Positions 27,154-36,063 of a stretch of 64,000 nt of DNA are shown in pieces. The DNA comes from Leucobacter zeae. Its GTDB lineage: Bacteria > Actinomycetota > Actinomycetes > Actinomycetales > Microbacteriaceae. How positions within the stretch are numbered: the first letter of the stretch is position 1; every line of letters begins with the position of its first letter. Made by a program: the position numbers and the translations under genes. The stretch spans positions 186,001 through 250,000 of the forward strand of contig NZ_QYAB01000004.1 in the NCBI RefSeq assembly GCF_016758175.1, given 5' to 3'. A model generated the notes under the pieces. That model made no database searches, had not been told where the DNA came from, and was given only the letters and a program-made list of their open reading frames with translations.

Positions 27154-28701
27154 ATGATCCGCCTGCACGACGCCTTCGAGCTGCCGGATCTGGGGCTCTC
27201 ACCCGTGTTCACCCCCGGCGGGCCGTCCCCCGAGATCCGCTGGGCGCACGTGAGCGAGCTGATCGACCCGTCGCCCTGGCTGCTCGGCAAGGAGCTCCTG
27301 CTCACGACCGGCTTCGCGCTCGAGGACGACGCGGGGCTCTGGAACGACTACTGCGGGCGGCTGAAGAACGCCGGCGTCTCGGTCATCGGCATGAGCACCG
27401 GGCCGAGCCTCCCCTACCCCGCGATCCCGCCGCTCCTCATCGAAGCCGCGCGGCAGCAGGGCATCGCGCTGCTGCACGTGCCCCATGACACGCTCATGCA
27501 GAGCGTGGTGCAGCGGGTGTCGGACGCGCTGCACCACGCGGCCAACCAGGACCTGGTGCGCTCGTTCTCGGTGCAGCGCCAGCTCAGCGAGGCCGCGTCG
27601 TCGAGCGGAGGCCCTGACCGCATCGTCGAGGTGATGGGGCGTCTGCTCGGATTCCGCACGGTCGTGTTCGACGAACGGCTGCGCACGATCGCCCGCAGCA
27701 GCGAGCAGGCCGAGGAGCGCATCGCTTCGATCCGCGGGGAGCTGAAGACGCGGCTGCGCGAGGGGCTGCGCTGGTCGATCTCGGAGGAGGGCCACAGCGA
27801 TTCCCTCGTGGTCCTCCCCCTCGGCACCGAGGGGCGCCTGTCGGGCATCCTCACCTGCACCAAGGAGGGGGCGCTGAGCGTCCACGACCGCGCCGCACTC
27901 GGACTCGCGGCGTCGCTGCTCGGGATCCTGCTCGAACGGCGCCAGGCATCGCAGAAGCACCGGAGGATGGTCGAATCGCAGCTGCTCGCCAACCTCATCG
28001 ACGACCCGGGCACGGTGCCCGATGTGCAGCGCTACCTCGCGCGGCTCGGGCTCAGGGTCGAGCAGGTCGAGGTGCTGACGACGGGCGCCCCTGCCGACGA
28101 GGCCGACCTCGACGAGTTCCTCACGAGCGCGCTCGAGCTCTGCGCGGACGTACTCATGACGCGCACCCCTGACGGATGCGTGTTCGCGTTCGTCAACCCG
28201 TCGGAGCCCCTCGCCGACCCGTTGCGCGCCCTCGTCGCCGAGCTGGGCCTCGCACCCGCTGGACTCGGCGAGCGTCGCGCGCTCCCGGGCATCGCCGAGA
28301 GTCTGGCGCAGGCCCGCTTCGCCCGAACGGTCGCGGCCTCCCGCGACGTGCCGCTCCTCGAGCGGCTCGACACCGGCGGGTACCGGGCGCTCATGATGAT
28401 GGGCACGCCTGCGGCGCGGCACGAGTTCGCCGACAGCGCGCTGAGCCCGCTCGACGCGGCCGACCGGCAGGGCCGGGGCGAGCTCGTGAAGACCCTGCGC
28501 GCCTATCTCTCGACGCTCGGCAACCACGAGGCGACGGCCGATGCGCTCGGAGTGCACCGGCACACCGTGCGCTCGCGCATGGCGCGCATCGCCCAGCTCA
28601 CGGGACGCGACCTGTCCCAGCCCGAGGACTACCTCGAGCTCTGGATGGCCGTCGAGTTCCGCATGAGCAGCACCGACCGGGTGTCCGAGCCGGACACCTG
28701 A
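27154..28701 (+). CDS. PucR family transcriptional regulator
   Basis: A 515-residue regulator with the N-terminal PucR ligand domain (IRWAHVSELIDPSPWLLGKE) and the C-terminal PucR helix-turn-helix (YLSTLGNHEATADALGVHRH, then TVRSRMARIAQL). PucR proteins control purine, ureide and amine catabolism in response to pathway intermediates. ATG 27154 has GGGAGGA. It sits between the aminotransferase and the oxidase genes, all on the plus strand, and is one of three PucR proteins in the window. Confidence 0.92.
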   Translation: MIRLHDAFELPDLGLSPVFTPGGPSPEIRWAHVSELIDPSPWLLGKELLLTTGFALEDDAGLWNDYCGRLKNAGVSVIGMSTGPSLPYPAIPPLLIEAARQQGIALLHVPHDTLMQSVVQRVSDALHHAANQDLVRSFSVQRQLSEAASSSGGPDRIVEVMGRLLGFRTVVFDERLRTIARSSEQAEERIASIRGELKTRLREGLRWSISEEGHSDSLVVLPLGTEGRLSGILTCTKEGALSVHDRAALGLAASLLGILLERRQASQKHRRMVESQLLANLIDDPGTVPDVQRYLARLGLRVEQVEVLTTGAPADEADLDEFLTSALELCADVLMTRTPDGCVFAFVNPSEPLADPLRALVAELGLAPAGLGERRALPGIAESLAQARFARTVAASRDVPLLERLDTGGYRALMMMGTPAARHEFADSALSPLDAADRQGRGELVKTLRAYLSTLGNHEATADALGVHRHTVRSRMARIAQLTGRDLSQPEDYLELWMAVEFRMSSTDRVSEPDT

Positions 28702-28750
28702 CGATCCCGCACTCGCCATCGCGGCGGGTGCCGTCCGCACGCCCCGGTGC

Positions 28751-28756
28751 CAGGCT
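28751..28756 (+). promoter_or_regulatory. -10-like element of the oxidoreductase gene
   Basis: CAGGCT lies six bases before the GTG start at 28763. It deviates from TAGGCT at the first position but keeps the same spacing as the leaderless genes in the window. Confidence 0.35.
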
Positions 28757-28762
28757 GGGATC

Positions 28763-30106
28763 GTGACGAAGGAGACCGGCAGCTCGGCTGCACCGCAGGA
28801 CGTCCTGGTGCTCGGCGGGGGACTCATCGGGCTCTGCTCAGCCTTCGCGCTGCTGCGGGCCGGTCACCGCGTGACGCTCGTCGACCGGGATCGGCCCGGA
28901 TCCGGCGCGGCCCGCGGCAACGCGGGAGAGATCACGCCGCTCACCGCGCTGCCCCTCGCCGGGCCGGGGATGATGCGGGAGACCGTGCGGGGCGTGCTCA
29001 CGCGCAGCCACTTCCTCTCGATCGCGCCCCTCGCGCTGCCCGCGCTCACGGCGTTCGGCGTCTCCTTCCTGGCGCACTGCTCCCCCGGCCGGCTCGCCGC
29101 GGGAACCCGGGCGCTCGACCAGCTCGTCCGGGGCGCCTTCTCGGCGTTCGACGCCTACCGCGCCGACGGGATCAGCCTCGCGGGCGGCGGGTCCGGCTAC
29201 CTCTACACGCATCGGGATCCCGCCGCACTCGCGGCCTATCGGGACGGGATGGCCGCTCGCGCGGAGCACCTCGGTCTCGCCGCCCCGGAACCGATCCTCC
29301 GCGGCGGTGCCGTGCAGGAGGCTGAGCCGGCGCTCGCCGCGAGCGTCGGCGCGAGCTTCGTCGCACCGTCGGAGCGGTTCATCGACCCCGGGATCCTCGT
29401 CGACGAGCTCGAGGCACGCGTGCGCGCCGCGGGCGCCCGAGTGATCGCAGGAGCCGAGGCGGTGCGGGTCGAGGGCACCGCGTCTCGACGCGCAAGCGGC
29501 TCCGGACCCGCAGCCGTGATCCGCACCGCCGCCGGCGAGGACCGGATCGTCGCATCGCGCATCGTGGTCGCGTGCGGCTCGCGCACGGGCGAGGTGCTGC
29601 GCGCGAGCGGCGTGCGCGTCCCGCCGCGGCTCTCGGTGCGGCCGGGGCGCGGCTACAGCTGCACCGTCGGCGCCGAGACGCTGCCGCGCGCGCTGCTCGG
29701 CTCGCTCGACCGGCGTACGGTCGCGATCCCCCTGAGCGGTCGGCTGCGCATCGTGGGGCTCATGGACTTCGACGGCAGTCACGAGCGATTCGACCCGAGC
29801 CGGATGCGGCAGCTCGCCGCTCGTGCGTCGGGCTTTGTGCGCGGGCTCGACTGGAGCGACGTCACCGAGGAGTGGGTCGGCGCGCGACCGATGACGCCGA
29901 GCGGTCTCCCGATCGTGTCGCCGCTGCCCGCGGACCCCCGGATCGTCGTTGCGACCGGCCATAATATGCACGGGGTGTCGCTCGGACCCGTGACCGGGGA
30001 GCTGGTCGCGGCGCTCGTCGAGGGGCGACCGGGGCGGATCGCGGGGGCGGATGTCGACATGCGCCCGTTCGCGCTCCGCGCACACACGCGCGGCGAGAGC
30101 CGATGA
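28763..30106 (+). CDS. FAD-dependent amino acid/amine oxidoreductase (DadA-like)
   Basis: A 447-residue flavoprotein of the D-amino-acid oxidase (DAO) family. The dinucleotide-binding motif is VLVLGGGLIGLCSAFALLRA with VTLVDRDRPGSGAARGNAGE. The C-terminal block EEWVGARPMTPSGLPIVSPL and GHNMHGVSLGPVTGELVA matches DadA-type D-amino-acid dehydrogenases. It would oxidise an amino acid or N-substituted glycine to the oxo acid. GTG 28763 lacks a clear Shine-Dalgarno but follows CAGGCT by 6 nt. The SDR gene begins 17 bp after its stop. Confidence 0.88.
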   Translation: MTKETGSSAAPQDVLVLGGGLIGLCSAFALLRAGHRVTLVDRDRPGSGAARGNAGEITPLTALPLAGPGMMRETVRGVLTRSHFLSIAPLALPALTAFGVSFLAHCSPGRLAAGTRALDQLVRGAFSAFDAYRADGISLAGGGSGYLYTHRDPAALAAYRDGMAARAEHLGLAAPEPILRGGAVQEAEPALAASVGASFVAPSERFIDPGILVDELEARVRAAGARVIAGAEAVRVEGTASRRASGSGPAAVIRTAAGEDRIVASRIVVACGSRTGEVLRASGVRVPPRLSVRPGRGYSCTVGAETLPRALLGSLDRRTVAIPLSGRLRIVGLMDFDGSHERFDPSRMRQLAARASGFVRGLDWSDVTEEWVGARPMTPSGLPIVSPLPADPRIVVATGHNMHGVSLGPVTGELVAALVEGRPGRIAGADVDMRPFALRAHTRGESR

Positions 30107-30123
30107 TCGAAAGGACAGATGCG

Positions 30124-30951
30124 ATGAACGAGACCGTGCCAGGACCCGAGACCGGATCGACCGTCTCCGCCGGTTCCGCCGGTTCAGTCGGTTCCGTCGG
30201 CGACGCGACCGACCGGCCCGTCGCGATCGTGACGGGCGGAGCCGGGGCCTTCGGATCCGCCATCTCGCGCCGCCTCGCCGCCGCGGGCCAGCACGTCGTG
30301 ATCGCCGACATCGACCTGGATCGCGCCGCTGCCGTCGCGCAGTCCATCGGCGACGCCAGCGCCGTGCGAGTCGATCTGGCCGACGAGGCCTCGGTGCGCG
30401 CCGCCGTCGCCGAGGTCGTCGAGCGCCGGGGCCGGATCGACACGCTCGTCAACAACGCGGGCTACTCGCCCACGGGCGGGCTCGGCGACACGTCGCTCGC
30501 CGACTTCGACCGCACGCTGTCGATCAACCTGCGGGGCGCCTACCTCATGTGCGCTGAGGCGCTCGACCCGCTGCGGCGCTCCCCGCACGCGCGCGTCGTG
30601 ATGGTCGGATCGCGCACCTGGCTCGCCGGGGGCAACCCCGCGTACACCGCGTCGAAAGCGGGTGTCGTCGGCCTGTCGCGGACGGTCGTGCACGCGCTCG
30701 GCGCGACCGGGGGCACCTGCAACGTCGTCGCACCGGGACCGGTCGACACCCCCCTGGTCGACAGCATGGGCATGGGCGCATCGCGCGCCGAGAACTTCCG
30801 CCGCTACGCCGAGGCGACGCCGCTCGGCCGCGTCGCGACGCCCGACGAGGTCGCGGCGGCGGTCGCGTTCTTCGCAGGCCCCGACGCGGGCTTCATCACG
30901 GGCGAGGTGCTGCACGTCGCAGGAGGCCTGCAGCTCGCGCCCCGCCTCTAG
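30124..30951 (+). CDS. Short-chain dehydrogenase/reductase
   Basis: A 275-residue classical SDR. The cofactor site is VTGGAGAFGSAI, NNAG is in VNNAGYSPTGG, the catalytic Ser is in MVGSRTW, and Tyr/Lys are in YTASKAG. The specificity loop APGPVDTPLVDSMGMG and C-terminus ITGEVLHVAGGLQ are typical. The Asp after beta-2 (ADIDLD) suggests NAD. ATG 30124 has AAAGGA seven bases upstream; ATG 30103, overlapping the previous stop, is less likely. A Ser/Val/Gly-rich repeat follows the start. Its substrate is probably the product of the preceding oxidase pathway, but this is inferred. Confidence 0.87.
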   Translation: MNETVPGPETGSTVSAGSAGSVGSVGDATDRPVAIVTGGAGAFGSAISRRLAAAGQHVVIADIDLDRAAAVAQSIGDASAVRVDLADEASVRAAVAEVVERRGRIDTLVNNAGYSPTGGLGDTSLADFDRTLSINLRGAYLMCAEALDPLRRSPHARVVMVGSRTWLAGGNPAYTASKAGVVGLSRTVVHALGATGGTCNVVAPGPVDTPLVDSMGMGASRAENFRRYAEATPLGRVATPDEVAAAVAFFAGPDAGFITGEVLHVAGGLQLAPRL

Positions 30952-31040
30952 ACCGATCCCGGATCCCGCGGCCGCGGAGCAGATCGCAGGATCCACCGAC
31001 CCGATTCCCGTTCACGTCACGAAAGGACACCGTCGCCCTG

Positions 31041-32369
31041 ATGACCTCCACGAGCACCGACCCCCGCACCCGGACCGCCGGCCCCCCGAAGGGTTCGCCG
31101 AGGAAGGTCGCCCTCGCGAGCTTCATCGGCACCAGCATCGAGTGGTACGACTTCTTCCTCTACGGCACCGCCTCGGCGCTCGTGTTCGGCGCGCTCTTCT
31201 TCCCGAGCGAGGAGCCGATCATCGGCACGCTCCTCGCGTTCGGATCCTTCGGCGTCGGCTTCGCGGCGCGACCGCTCGGCGGCGCGATCTTCGGCAACCT
31301 GGCCGACCGGATCGGCCGCAAGCGCGTGCTCGTCGCGACCCTTCTCATCATGGGCATCGCGACCGCGGCGATCGGCCTGCTGCCCACCTACGCGCAGATC
31401 GGCGTATGGGCCCCGATCCTGCTCGTCGTGCTCCGGCTCATCCAGGGCATCGGCGTCGGCGGCGAGTGGGGCGCAGCAGTGCTCATGAGCGTCGAGCACG
31501 CGCCGAGCGGGCGCAAGGGCTTCTTCGGATCGATCCCGCAGATGGGCGTGCCGGTCGGCACGATCCTCTCGACCGGCGCATTCGCCCTGCTCGCGCTGCT
31601 TCCCGAGGAGCAGTTCATGACGTGGGGCTGGCGCCTCCCGTTCCTCGCGAGCTTCCTGCTCGTCATCGTCGGGCTCGTGATCCGCATCTCGATCGAGGAG
31701 TCGCCCGAGTTCGAGCGCGTCGTCGCGAGCGGTCGTGTCGAGAAGATGCCGCTCGCCGTGGCCGTGAAGGGGCACTGGCGCACGATCCTGGCCGCGGCAG
31801 GCACCCGCTTCTCCGAGAACTCGACCTTCTACGTCGTGACGGTGTTCTCGATCACCTACGGCGTCGAAGCGCTCGGTCTCGACCGCGCGCTGATCCTCAA
31901 CGCCGTGCTCATCTGCGCCGCGATCGAGTTCGTGCTGATCCCGTTCTTCGGCAGGTGGTCCGAGCACCTCGGCCACCGACGCCTGTTCCTCTGGGCCGCC
32001 GCGGCGTCGGCGCTCATCGCGTTCCCGTACTTCCTGCTCTTCAACACGGGCAACTTCGCGATCATTGCGGCGGCGATGTCGGTCACGATCGGCATCGCGT
32101 GCGTCATGTTCGCGCTCGAACCGGTCATCATGGGCTCGCTCTTCCCGACCGAGATCCGCACGAGCGCGGTCTCGATCGGCTACCAGGTCGCCGCGGTCTT
32201 CGCCGGCGGGCTCTCCCCGTTCATCGCGACCGGCCTCTACGCGCTGTTCGACGGCGCCTGGTGGCCGATCGCCGCGTACATCGCGCTCATGGCCGTGATC
32301 AGCTTCGTGTCGATGTGGGTGGCTCCCGCAGCCGCCCGGCGCGAGAGCGGACGGGCTTCGCACGCCTGA
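31041..32369 (+). CDS. MFS transporter, MHS family
   Basis: A 442-residue, 12-helix symporter. SIEWYDFFLYGTASALVFG, the loop GGAIFGNLADRIGRKR and GIGVGGEWGAAVLMSVEHAP are MHS hallmarks. It probably imports the carboxylate or amine consumed by the neighbouring oxidase, SDR and aminotransferase. Paralogue of the gene at 15720-17048. It is the last gene before a perfect palindromic terminator. Confidence 0.9.
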   Translation: MTSTSTDPRTRTAGPPKGSPRKVALASFIGTSIEWYDFFLYGTASALVFGALFFPSEEPIIGTLLAFGSFGVGFAARPLGGAIFGNLADRIGRKRVLVATLLIMGIATAAIGLLPTYAQIGVWAPILLVVLRLIQGIGVGGEWGAAVLMSVEHAPSGRKGFFGSIPQMGVPVGTILSTGAFALLALLPEEQFMTWGWRLPFLASFLLVIVGLVIRISIEESPEFERVVASGRVEKMPLAVAVKGHWRTILAAAGTRFSENSTFYVVTVFSITYGVEALGLDRALILNAVLICAAIEFVLIPFFGRWSEHLGHRRLFLWAAAASALIAFPYFLLFNTGNFAIIAAAMSVTIGIACVMFALEPVIMGSLFPTEIRTSAVSIGYQVAAVFAGGLSPFIATGLYALFDGAWWPIAAYIALMAVISFVSMWVAPAAARRESGRASHA

Positions 32370-32432
32370 CGCGGCCGGCGGGGTTCCCGCACCGCGGGGT
32401 GCGCCCGCCTCGCGCCCACCCCGCAGGCCGAC

Positions 32433-32509
32433 CTTCCGGCACCGATCCACCGAAACGCGTACAGGGATCCGAGGAATCTGTACGCGTTTCGGTGGATCGG
32501 TGCCGGAAG
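32433..32509. terminator. Family B long palindrome, copy 2
   Basis: Perfect 32-bp arms at 32433-32464 and 32478-32509 with a 13-nt loop. The arm contains GCACCGATCCACCGAAAC. It lies between the convergent MHS and DAACS genes. Compared with copy 1, a T-to-C change in one arm is matched by A-to-G in the other. Confidence 0.8.
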
Positions 32510-32581
32510 AGGCAGGGCTAGGGGCGCTCGACTCCGGATCCGGATCCGGACCCCGGACTCCGGACTCCGACTCCCGGACCC

Positions 32582-33874
32582 TTACTCGGGGAGCGCGTGC
32601 CGGGTATCGGCCGCGAGCTCATCGCCCTCGAGGGTCTCGACGACCTCGTCGTCGCCCTCCTGCGCCTGCGCGCCCAGGTGCCCGCGCGTGAGCTTGTTCA
32701 TGATCATCGCGATGGCGCCGTCGCCCGTCACGTTGGTCGCGGTGCCGAAGCTGTCGAGCGCGATGTAGGCCGCGAACATGAGCCCGACCTCGACCTCGCC
32801 GAAGCCGAGCATCTGCACGAGGAGCCCGGCCGCCGCCGCGATCGCGCCGCCCGGGACGCCGGGGGCCGCGATCATCATCACGCCGAGCATCAGGATGAAC
32901 GGGAAGTAGGCGCCGAACGAGACGTCGCCGCCCGTGAGCAGGAGGACCGCGATCGAGAAGCACGTGATCTTCACCATCGACCCCGAGAGGTGGATCGTCG
33001 CGCAGAGCGGCACGACGAAGCCGGCGACCGAGTCGGAGACGCCGTTCCGCTTCGCTGAGGCGAGCGTGACCGGGATCGTGGCCGCCGACGACGACGTGCC
33101 GAGCGCCGTGAAGTATGCGTCGCGCATGTTCCAGAGCGCCTTCAGCGGGTTCACGCCCGACATCGCGCCCGCGATCGTGTACTGCAGCAGCAGCACGACG
33201 AGCGTGAGGGCGAACGAGACCACGACGACGAGCAGGAACTTCGAGACGACGGTCATCGCGGCCCCGCTGCGGGAGAGGTCCATGAAGATGCCGAAGATGA
33301 AGAGCGGCAGCGCCGGGACGACGATGCGGCGGATGAGCGACTCCACGATCGTGCGGAACTCGACGGCGCCGCGGAAGATGACCCTGCTGCGGAACGCCGT
33401 CAGCCCGATGCCGATCACGAAGGCGAGCACGAGCGCGCTCATCACGTCGATGACGGGCGACAGCACGATCTCGGTCGCCGAGTCGCCCGGCGCGCTCGTG
33501 ACCGTGAAGTACGGGGTGAGCCCCGATCCGCCCTCGTCTCCCAGCGCCTCGAGGCCGCCGCCCGAGAGCGACGCGGTGAAGAGCCAGCGGGCGACGACGT
33601 AGGCGAGCAGGCCGGCGATGAGGGTGGATCCGTAGGCGAGGCCCGCCGTGATCCCGAGCCACTTGCCCGCGCCCTTGCCGAGCTCGGCGATCGCCGGTGT
33701 GACGAGGCCGAGGATGATCAGCGGGACGGCGAAGCCGAGGAACCCCGAGAAGATCGAGTTGTAGGTGAGGAACACGTTGCCGAGCCAGGTCGGCAGCACC
33801 GGGCCGAGCAGGATACCGAGGACGATCGCCACGATGATCCAGCCGAGCAGCGGCACCTTGCGGAGCAGTTTCAT
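32582..33874 (-). CDS. Dicarboxylate/amino acid:cation symporter (DAACS family)
   Basis: A 430-residue membrane transporter of the GltP/SstT fold. The hairpin motif ALGTSSSAATIPVTL and the substrate region FGTATNVTGDGAIAMI are diagnostic. It imports glutamate, serine/threonine or a dicarboxylate with H+ or Na+. The start MKLLRKVPLLGWI at 33874 fits the family; an ATG 42 nt upstream would add an acidic lead without a better ribosome site. The C-terminal 35 residues are acidic. Same strand as, and downstream of, the TetR gene (71 bp). Confidence 0.9.
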   Translation of the reverse strand: MKLLRKVPLLGWIIVAIVLGILLGPVLPTWLGNVFLTYNSIFSGFLGFAVPLIILGLVTPAIAELGKGAGKWLGITAGLAYGSTLIAGLLAYVVARWLFTASLSGGGLEALGDEGGSGLTPYFTVTSAPGDSATEIVLSPVIDVMSALVLAFVIGIGLTAFRSRVIFRGAVEFRTIVESLIRRIVVPALPLFIFGIFMDLSRSGAAMTVVSKFLLVVVVSFALTLVVLLLQYTIAGAMSGVNPLKALWNMRDAYFTALGTSSSAATIPVTLASAKRNGVSDSVAGFVVPLCATIHLSGSMVKITCFSIAVLLLTGGDVSFGAYFPFILMLGVMMIAAPGVPGGAIAAAAGLLVQMLGFGEVEVGLMFAAYIALDSFGTATNVTGDGAIAMIMNKLTRGHLGAQAQEGDDEVVETLEGDELAADTRHALPE

Positions 33875-33945
33875 GGGGGTTCCCGTCTCGTCGTCGGTCG
33901 CGGTCGTTCCTGCCATCGTAGGCGAGGTCGGCGCGCCGGCCCGGA

Positions 33946-34569
33946 TCAGCCCGCCTCGGCCTCCGAGCTCGCCGCGAGCCCCGCGAGGATGATGTCGAGC
34001 CCGCGGCCGAACGAGGCGTCCAGGCCATCGGTCGGATCGCCGTCCGGCTGCGCGGCGTCCGCTCGGGGGGCGGGATCCACGAGCGCCCCGAACGCCGCCG
34101 CCTGCCGGTGCGTCTGCGTCTGCTGCGTCTGACCGAAGGTGTAGAGCAGCAGGGTGCGCGCGCCGTCGCGGCCGACGGCCTCGGCCAGACGATCCTCGAC
34201 GGCGGACGCGCCGAGCCGGAACGCGGCCGCGGTCGCGACGACGTCGGCGCCGTCGCGCACCGCGAGCATCGCGGCCCGCAGGCGGACGCAGATCGTCCGC
34301 GCGGCGGACGCGGCGGACGCGGCTGACGCGGCGATCGCGGAAGCGCCCGCCGGCATCGGACCCGGACCGCGCGACACGACCGCGCCGTTCCGCACGATCT
34401 CATCGGCCATGAGCGCGAGCAGGCTCTGCTTGTCGGCGACGTGGTGGTAGAGGGCGCTGGGCTGCACCTCGAGCTCGGCGGCGACGCGGCGCATGGAGCA
34501 GTTCTCGAGCCCCTGCGCGTCGAGCACGCGCAGGGCAGCGGCGACGACGTCGGCGAGGCTGTTGCGCAT
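33946..34569 (-). CDS. TetR family regulator, BioQ-like
   Basis: A 207-residue TetR-type repressor. The N-terminal helix-turn-helix is VVAAALRVLDAQGLEN, then SMRRVAAELEVQPSALYHHV. The C-terminal ligand domain has an Ala-rich insert. It is divergent from bioYMN, and the gap holds two TGAAC-N3-GTTCA-type sites. That matches the published BioQ site (TGAAC-N3-GTTAC) in corynebacteria, where BioQ represses biotin genes. The role as biotin regulator is therefore inferred from position and site. ATG 34569 follows a TAGGCT -10 by six bases, so the mRNA is probably leaderless. Confidence 0.85.
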   Translation of the reverse strand: MRNSLADVVAAALRVLDAQGLENCSMRRVAAELEVQPSALYHHVADKQSLLALMADEIVRNGAVVSRGPGPMPAGASAIAASAASAASAARTICVRLRAAMLAVRDGADVVATAAAFRLGASAVEDRLAEAVGRDGARTLLLYTFGQTQQTQTHRQAAAFGALVDPAPRADAAQPDGDPTDGLDASFGRGLDIILAGLAASSEAEAG

Positions 34570-34575
34570 TCCTCG

Positions 34576-34581
34576 AGCCTA
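34576..34581 (-). promoter_or_regulatory. -10 element of the TetR gene
   Basis: TAGGCT on the minus strand with a 6-nt gap to the ATG at 34569. The operator repeats begin 10 bp upstream, where a -35 would be, giving autoregulation. Confidence 0.5.
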
Positions 34582-34590
34582 CCGCTAACC

Positions 34591-34618
34591 TGAACACCGT
34601 TCACCAGAACACTGTTCA
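34591..34618. promoter_or_regulatory. Tandem BioQ-type operators
   Basis: TGAACACCGTTCA (34591-34603) and AGAACACTGTTCA (34606-34618) are two 13-bp dyads, centres 15 bp apart. They lie between the TetR gene and bioY and could control both directions. Confidence 0.65.
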
Positions 34619-34662
34619 GGTCGGGTCGTTGACCCGGCCGGAGTCCCGATCCAGGAGGACAC

Positions 34663-35310
34663 GTGTCCAGCTCAGCATCCGAAGCCCCCGACGCCGCCGC
34701 AGCGCCCTCCCCCGCGGCACCCCCGGCCGCGCGCCGGCGGAGCACGGCCACGGACCTCGCGCTCGTCGCCACGTTCGCAGCCCTCATCGCGGTGTGCGCC
34801 CTGCTGCCCGCGATCAGCGTGGGCGGCGCGGTGCCCATCACCCTGCAGACGTTCGCCGTGATGCTCGCCGGCGCGACGCTGGGAGCCCGTCGCGGCCTCC
34901 TCGCCGTGCTGCTCTACCTCGCCGTCGGCGCGATCGGCCTGCCCGTCTTCACCCAGGGGGCCGCGGGCATCGGGCCGTTCCTCGGCCCGTCCGTGGGCTA
35001 CCTCGTCGGCTTCCCGCTCGCCGCGTTCTCGACCGGATTCATCGTCGAGCGGCTGCCCCGCAGGAAGATCGCGACGAGCATCCCGCTGATCTTCCTCGCG
35101 GGCCTCGCCTCGAGCATCGTCTTCATCCACCCGCTCGGCATCCTCGGCATGGCCTGGCGCGCCGACCTGACGCTCGGCCAGGCCTTCCTCGCCGACCTCG
35201 CGTTCTGGCCGGGCGACGTGGTGAAGAACCTGCTCATGGCGCTCGTCGCCACGGCCGTGCACCGCGCATTCCCCGCGCTGCTGCCCGCCCGCGCCCGCCG
35301 GCGACCGTAG
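34663..35310 (+). CDS. bioY: Biotin transporter substrate-binding S component
   Basis: A 215-residue membrane protein. TDLALVATFAALIAVCALLP, GAVPITLQTFAVMLAGATLG and LAVGAIGLPVFTQGAAG are the BioY core; six helices are expected. It binds biotin and, with BioM and BioN, forms an ECF importer. The first 28 residues are an Ala/Pro/Ser-rich extension. GTG 34663 has a strong AGGAGG site. First gene of bioYMN. Confidence 0.95.
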   Translation: MSSSASEAPDAAAAPSPAAPPAARRRSTATDLALVATFAALIAVCALLPAISVGGAVPITLQTFAVMLAGATLGARRGLLAVLLYLAVGAIGLPVFTQGAAGIGPFLGPSVGYLVGFPLAAFSTGFIVERLPRRKIATSIPLIFLAGLASSIVFIHPLGILGMAWRADLTLGQAFLADLAFWPGDVVKNLLMALVATAVHRAFPALLPARARRRP

Positions 35311-35319
35311 GATGTGCGG

Positions 35320-36063
35320 GTGATCGCATTCGAGGGCGCCTCCGTCACCGCGCAGACCACGGACGGGGCCGTCACGATCCTCCACCCCACCACCCTCGCG
35401 CTCGCCGAACGCCGCATCTCGGTGATCGGCGCCAACGGCTCGGGCAAGTCGACGCTCGCGCGTCTGATCAACGGGCTCGTCGAGCCGAGCTCGGGTACGG
35501 TGACGATCCGCCCCGATACGGAGCGCTCCCTCGACACCGTCCGCGACGGCGCCGCCGTGCGCCGCGCCGTCGGCTTCGTCTTCACCGACCCGGCCGCGCA
35601 GCTCATCATGCCGACCGCCGCGGAGGACGTCGCCCTCTCCCTCCGCCGCACGCACCGCGACAAGCGCGAGCGCCGGGCGGCCGCGGTCGCGGCGCTCGAC
35701 GGCTTCGGGCTCGGCGACCTCGCCGACCGCAGTGTCCACGCGCTCTCCGGAGGGCAGAAGCAGATGCTCGCGATCGCGTCGGTGCTCGCCGCAGGCCCGT
35801 CGATCCTCGTCGCCGACGAACCCACCACGCTGCTCGATCTGCGCAACTCCCGCCGCGTCGGCGATCTGCTCGCCTCGCTGTCCCAGCAGCTCGTGCTCGT
35901 GACCCACGACCTCGAACTCGCGGCCCGCGCCGACCGCACGCTCGTGGTCGAGGACGGCCGTGTCGTGTTCGACGGGGAGCCCGCCGCTGCGATCGCGGAC
36001 TACCGCGCCCGGTCCGCCGCGGACCCGAGGGACACCCGGCACCACGGGGACCGGACGCCGTGA
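35320..36063 (+). CDS. bioM: Biotin ECF transporter ATPase
   Basis: A 247-residue ABC ATPase. Walker A GANGSGKST, Q-loop region FTDPAAQLIMPT, signature LSGGQKQML, Walker B ILVADEPTTLLDL and H-loop LVTHDLE are intact. It energises biotin import. GTG 35320 follows TAGGAT by six bases (the TAG is the bioY stop), so it may have its own leaderless start as well as operon transcription; AGGA also serves as a ribosome site. GTG 35314 is an alternative. It overlaps bioN by 4 nt. Confidence 0.94.
   Translation: MIAFEGASVTAQTTDGAVTILHPTTLALAERRISVIGANGSGKSTLARLINGLVEPSSGTVTIRPDTERSLDTVRDGAAVRRAVGFVFTDPAAQLIMPTAAEDVALSLRRTHRDKRERRAAAVAALDGFGLGDLADRSVHALSGGQKQMLAIASVLAAGPSILVADEPTTLLDLRNSRRVGDLLASLSQQLVLVTHDLELAARADRTLVVEDGRVVFDGEPAAAIADYRARSAADPRDTRHHGDRTP

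Noticed and set aside
32530-32580. GGATCC/GGACTCC low-complexity stretch after the family B palindrome
   Set aside because: Short degenerate repeats with no consistent unit; noted only as low complexity.
34629-36059. Upstream extension of the bioN frame
   Set aside because: It overlaps bioY and bioM completely in another frame; the GTG at 36060 with ATP-binding gene overlap is the sensible start.
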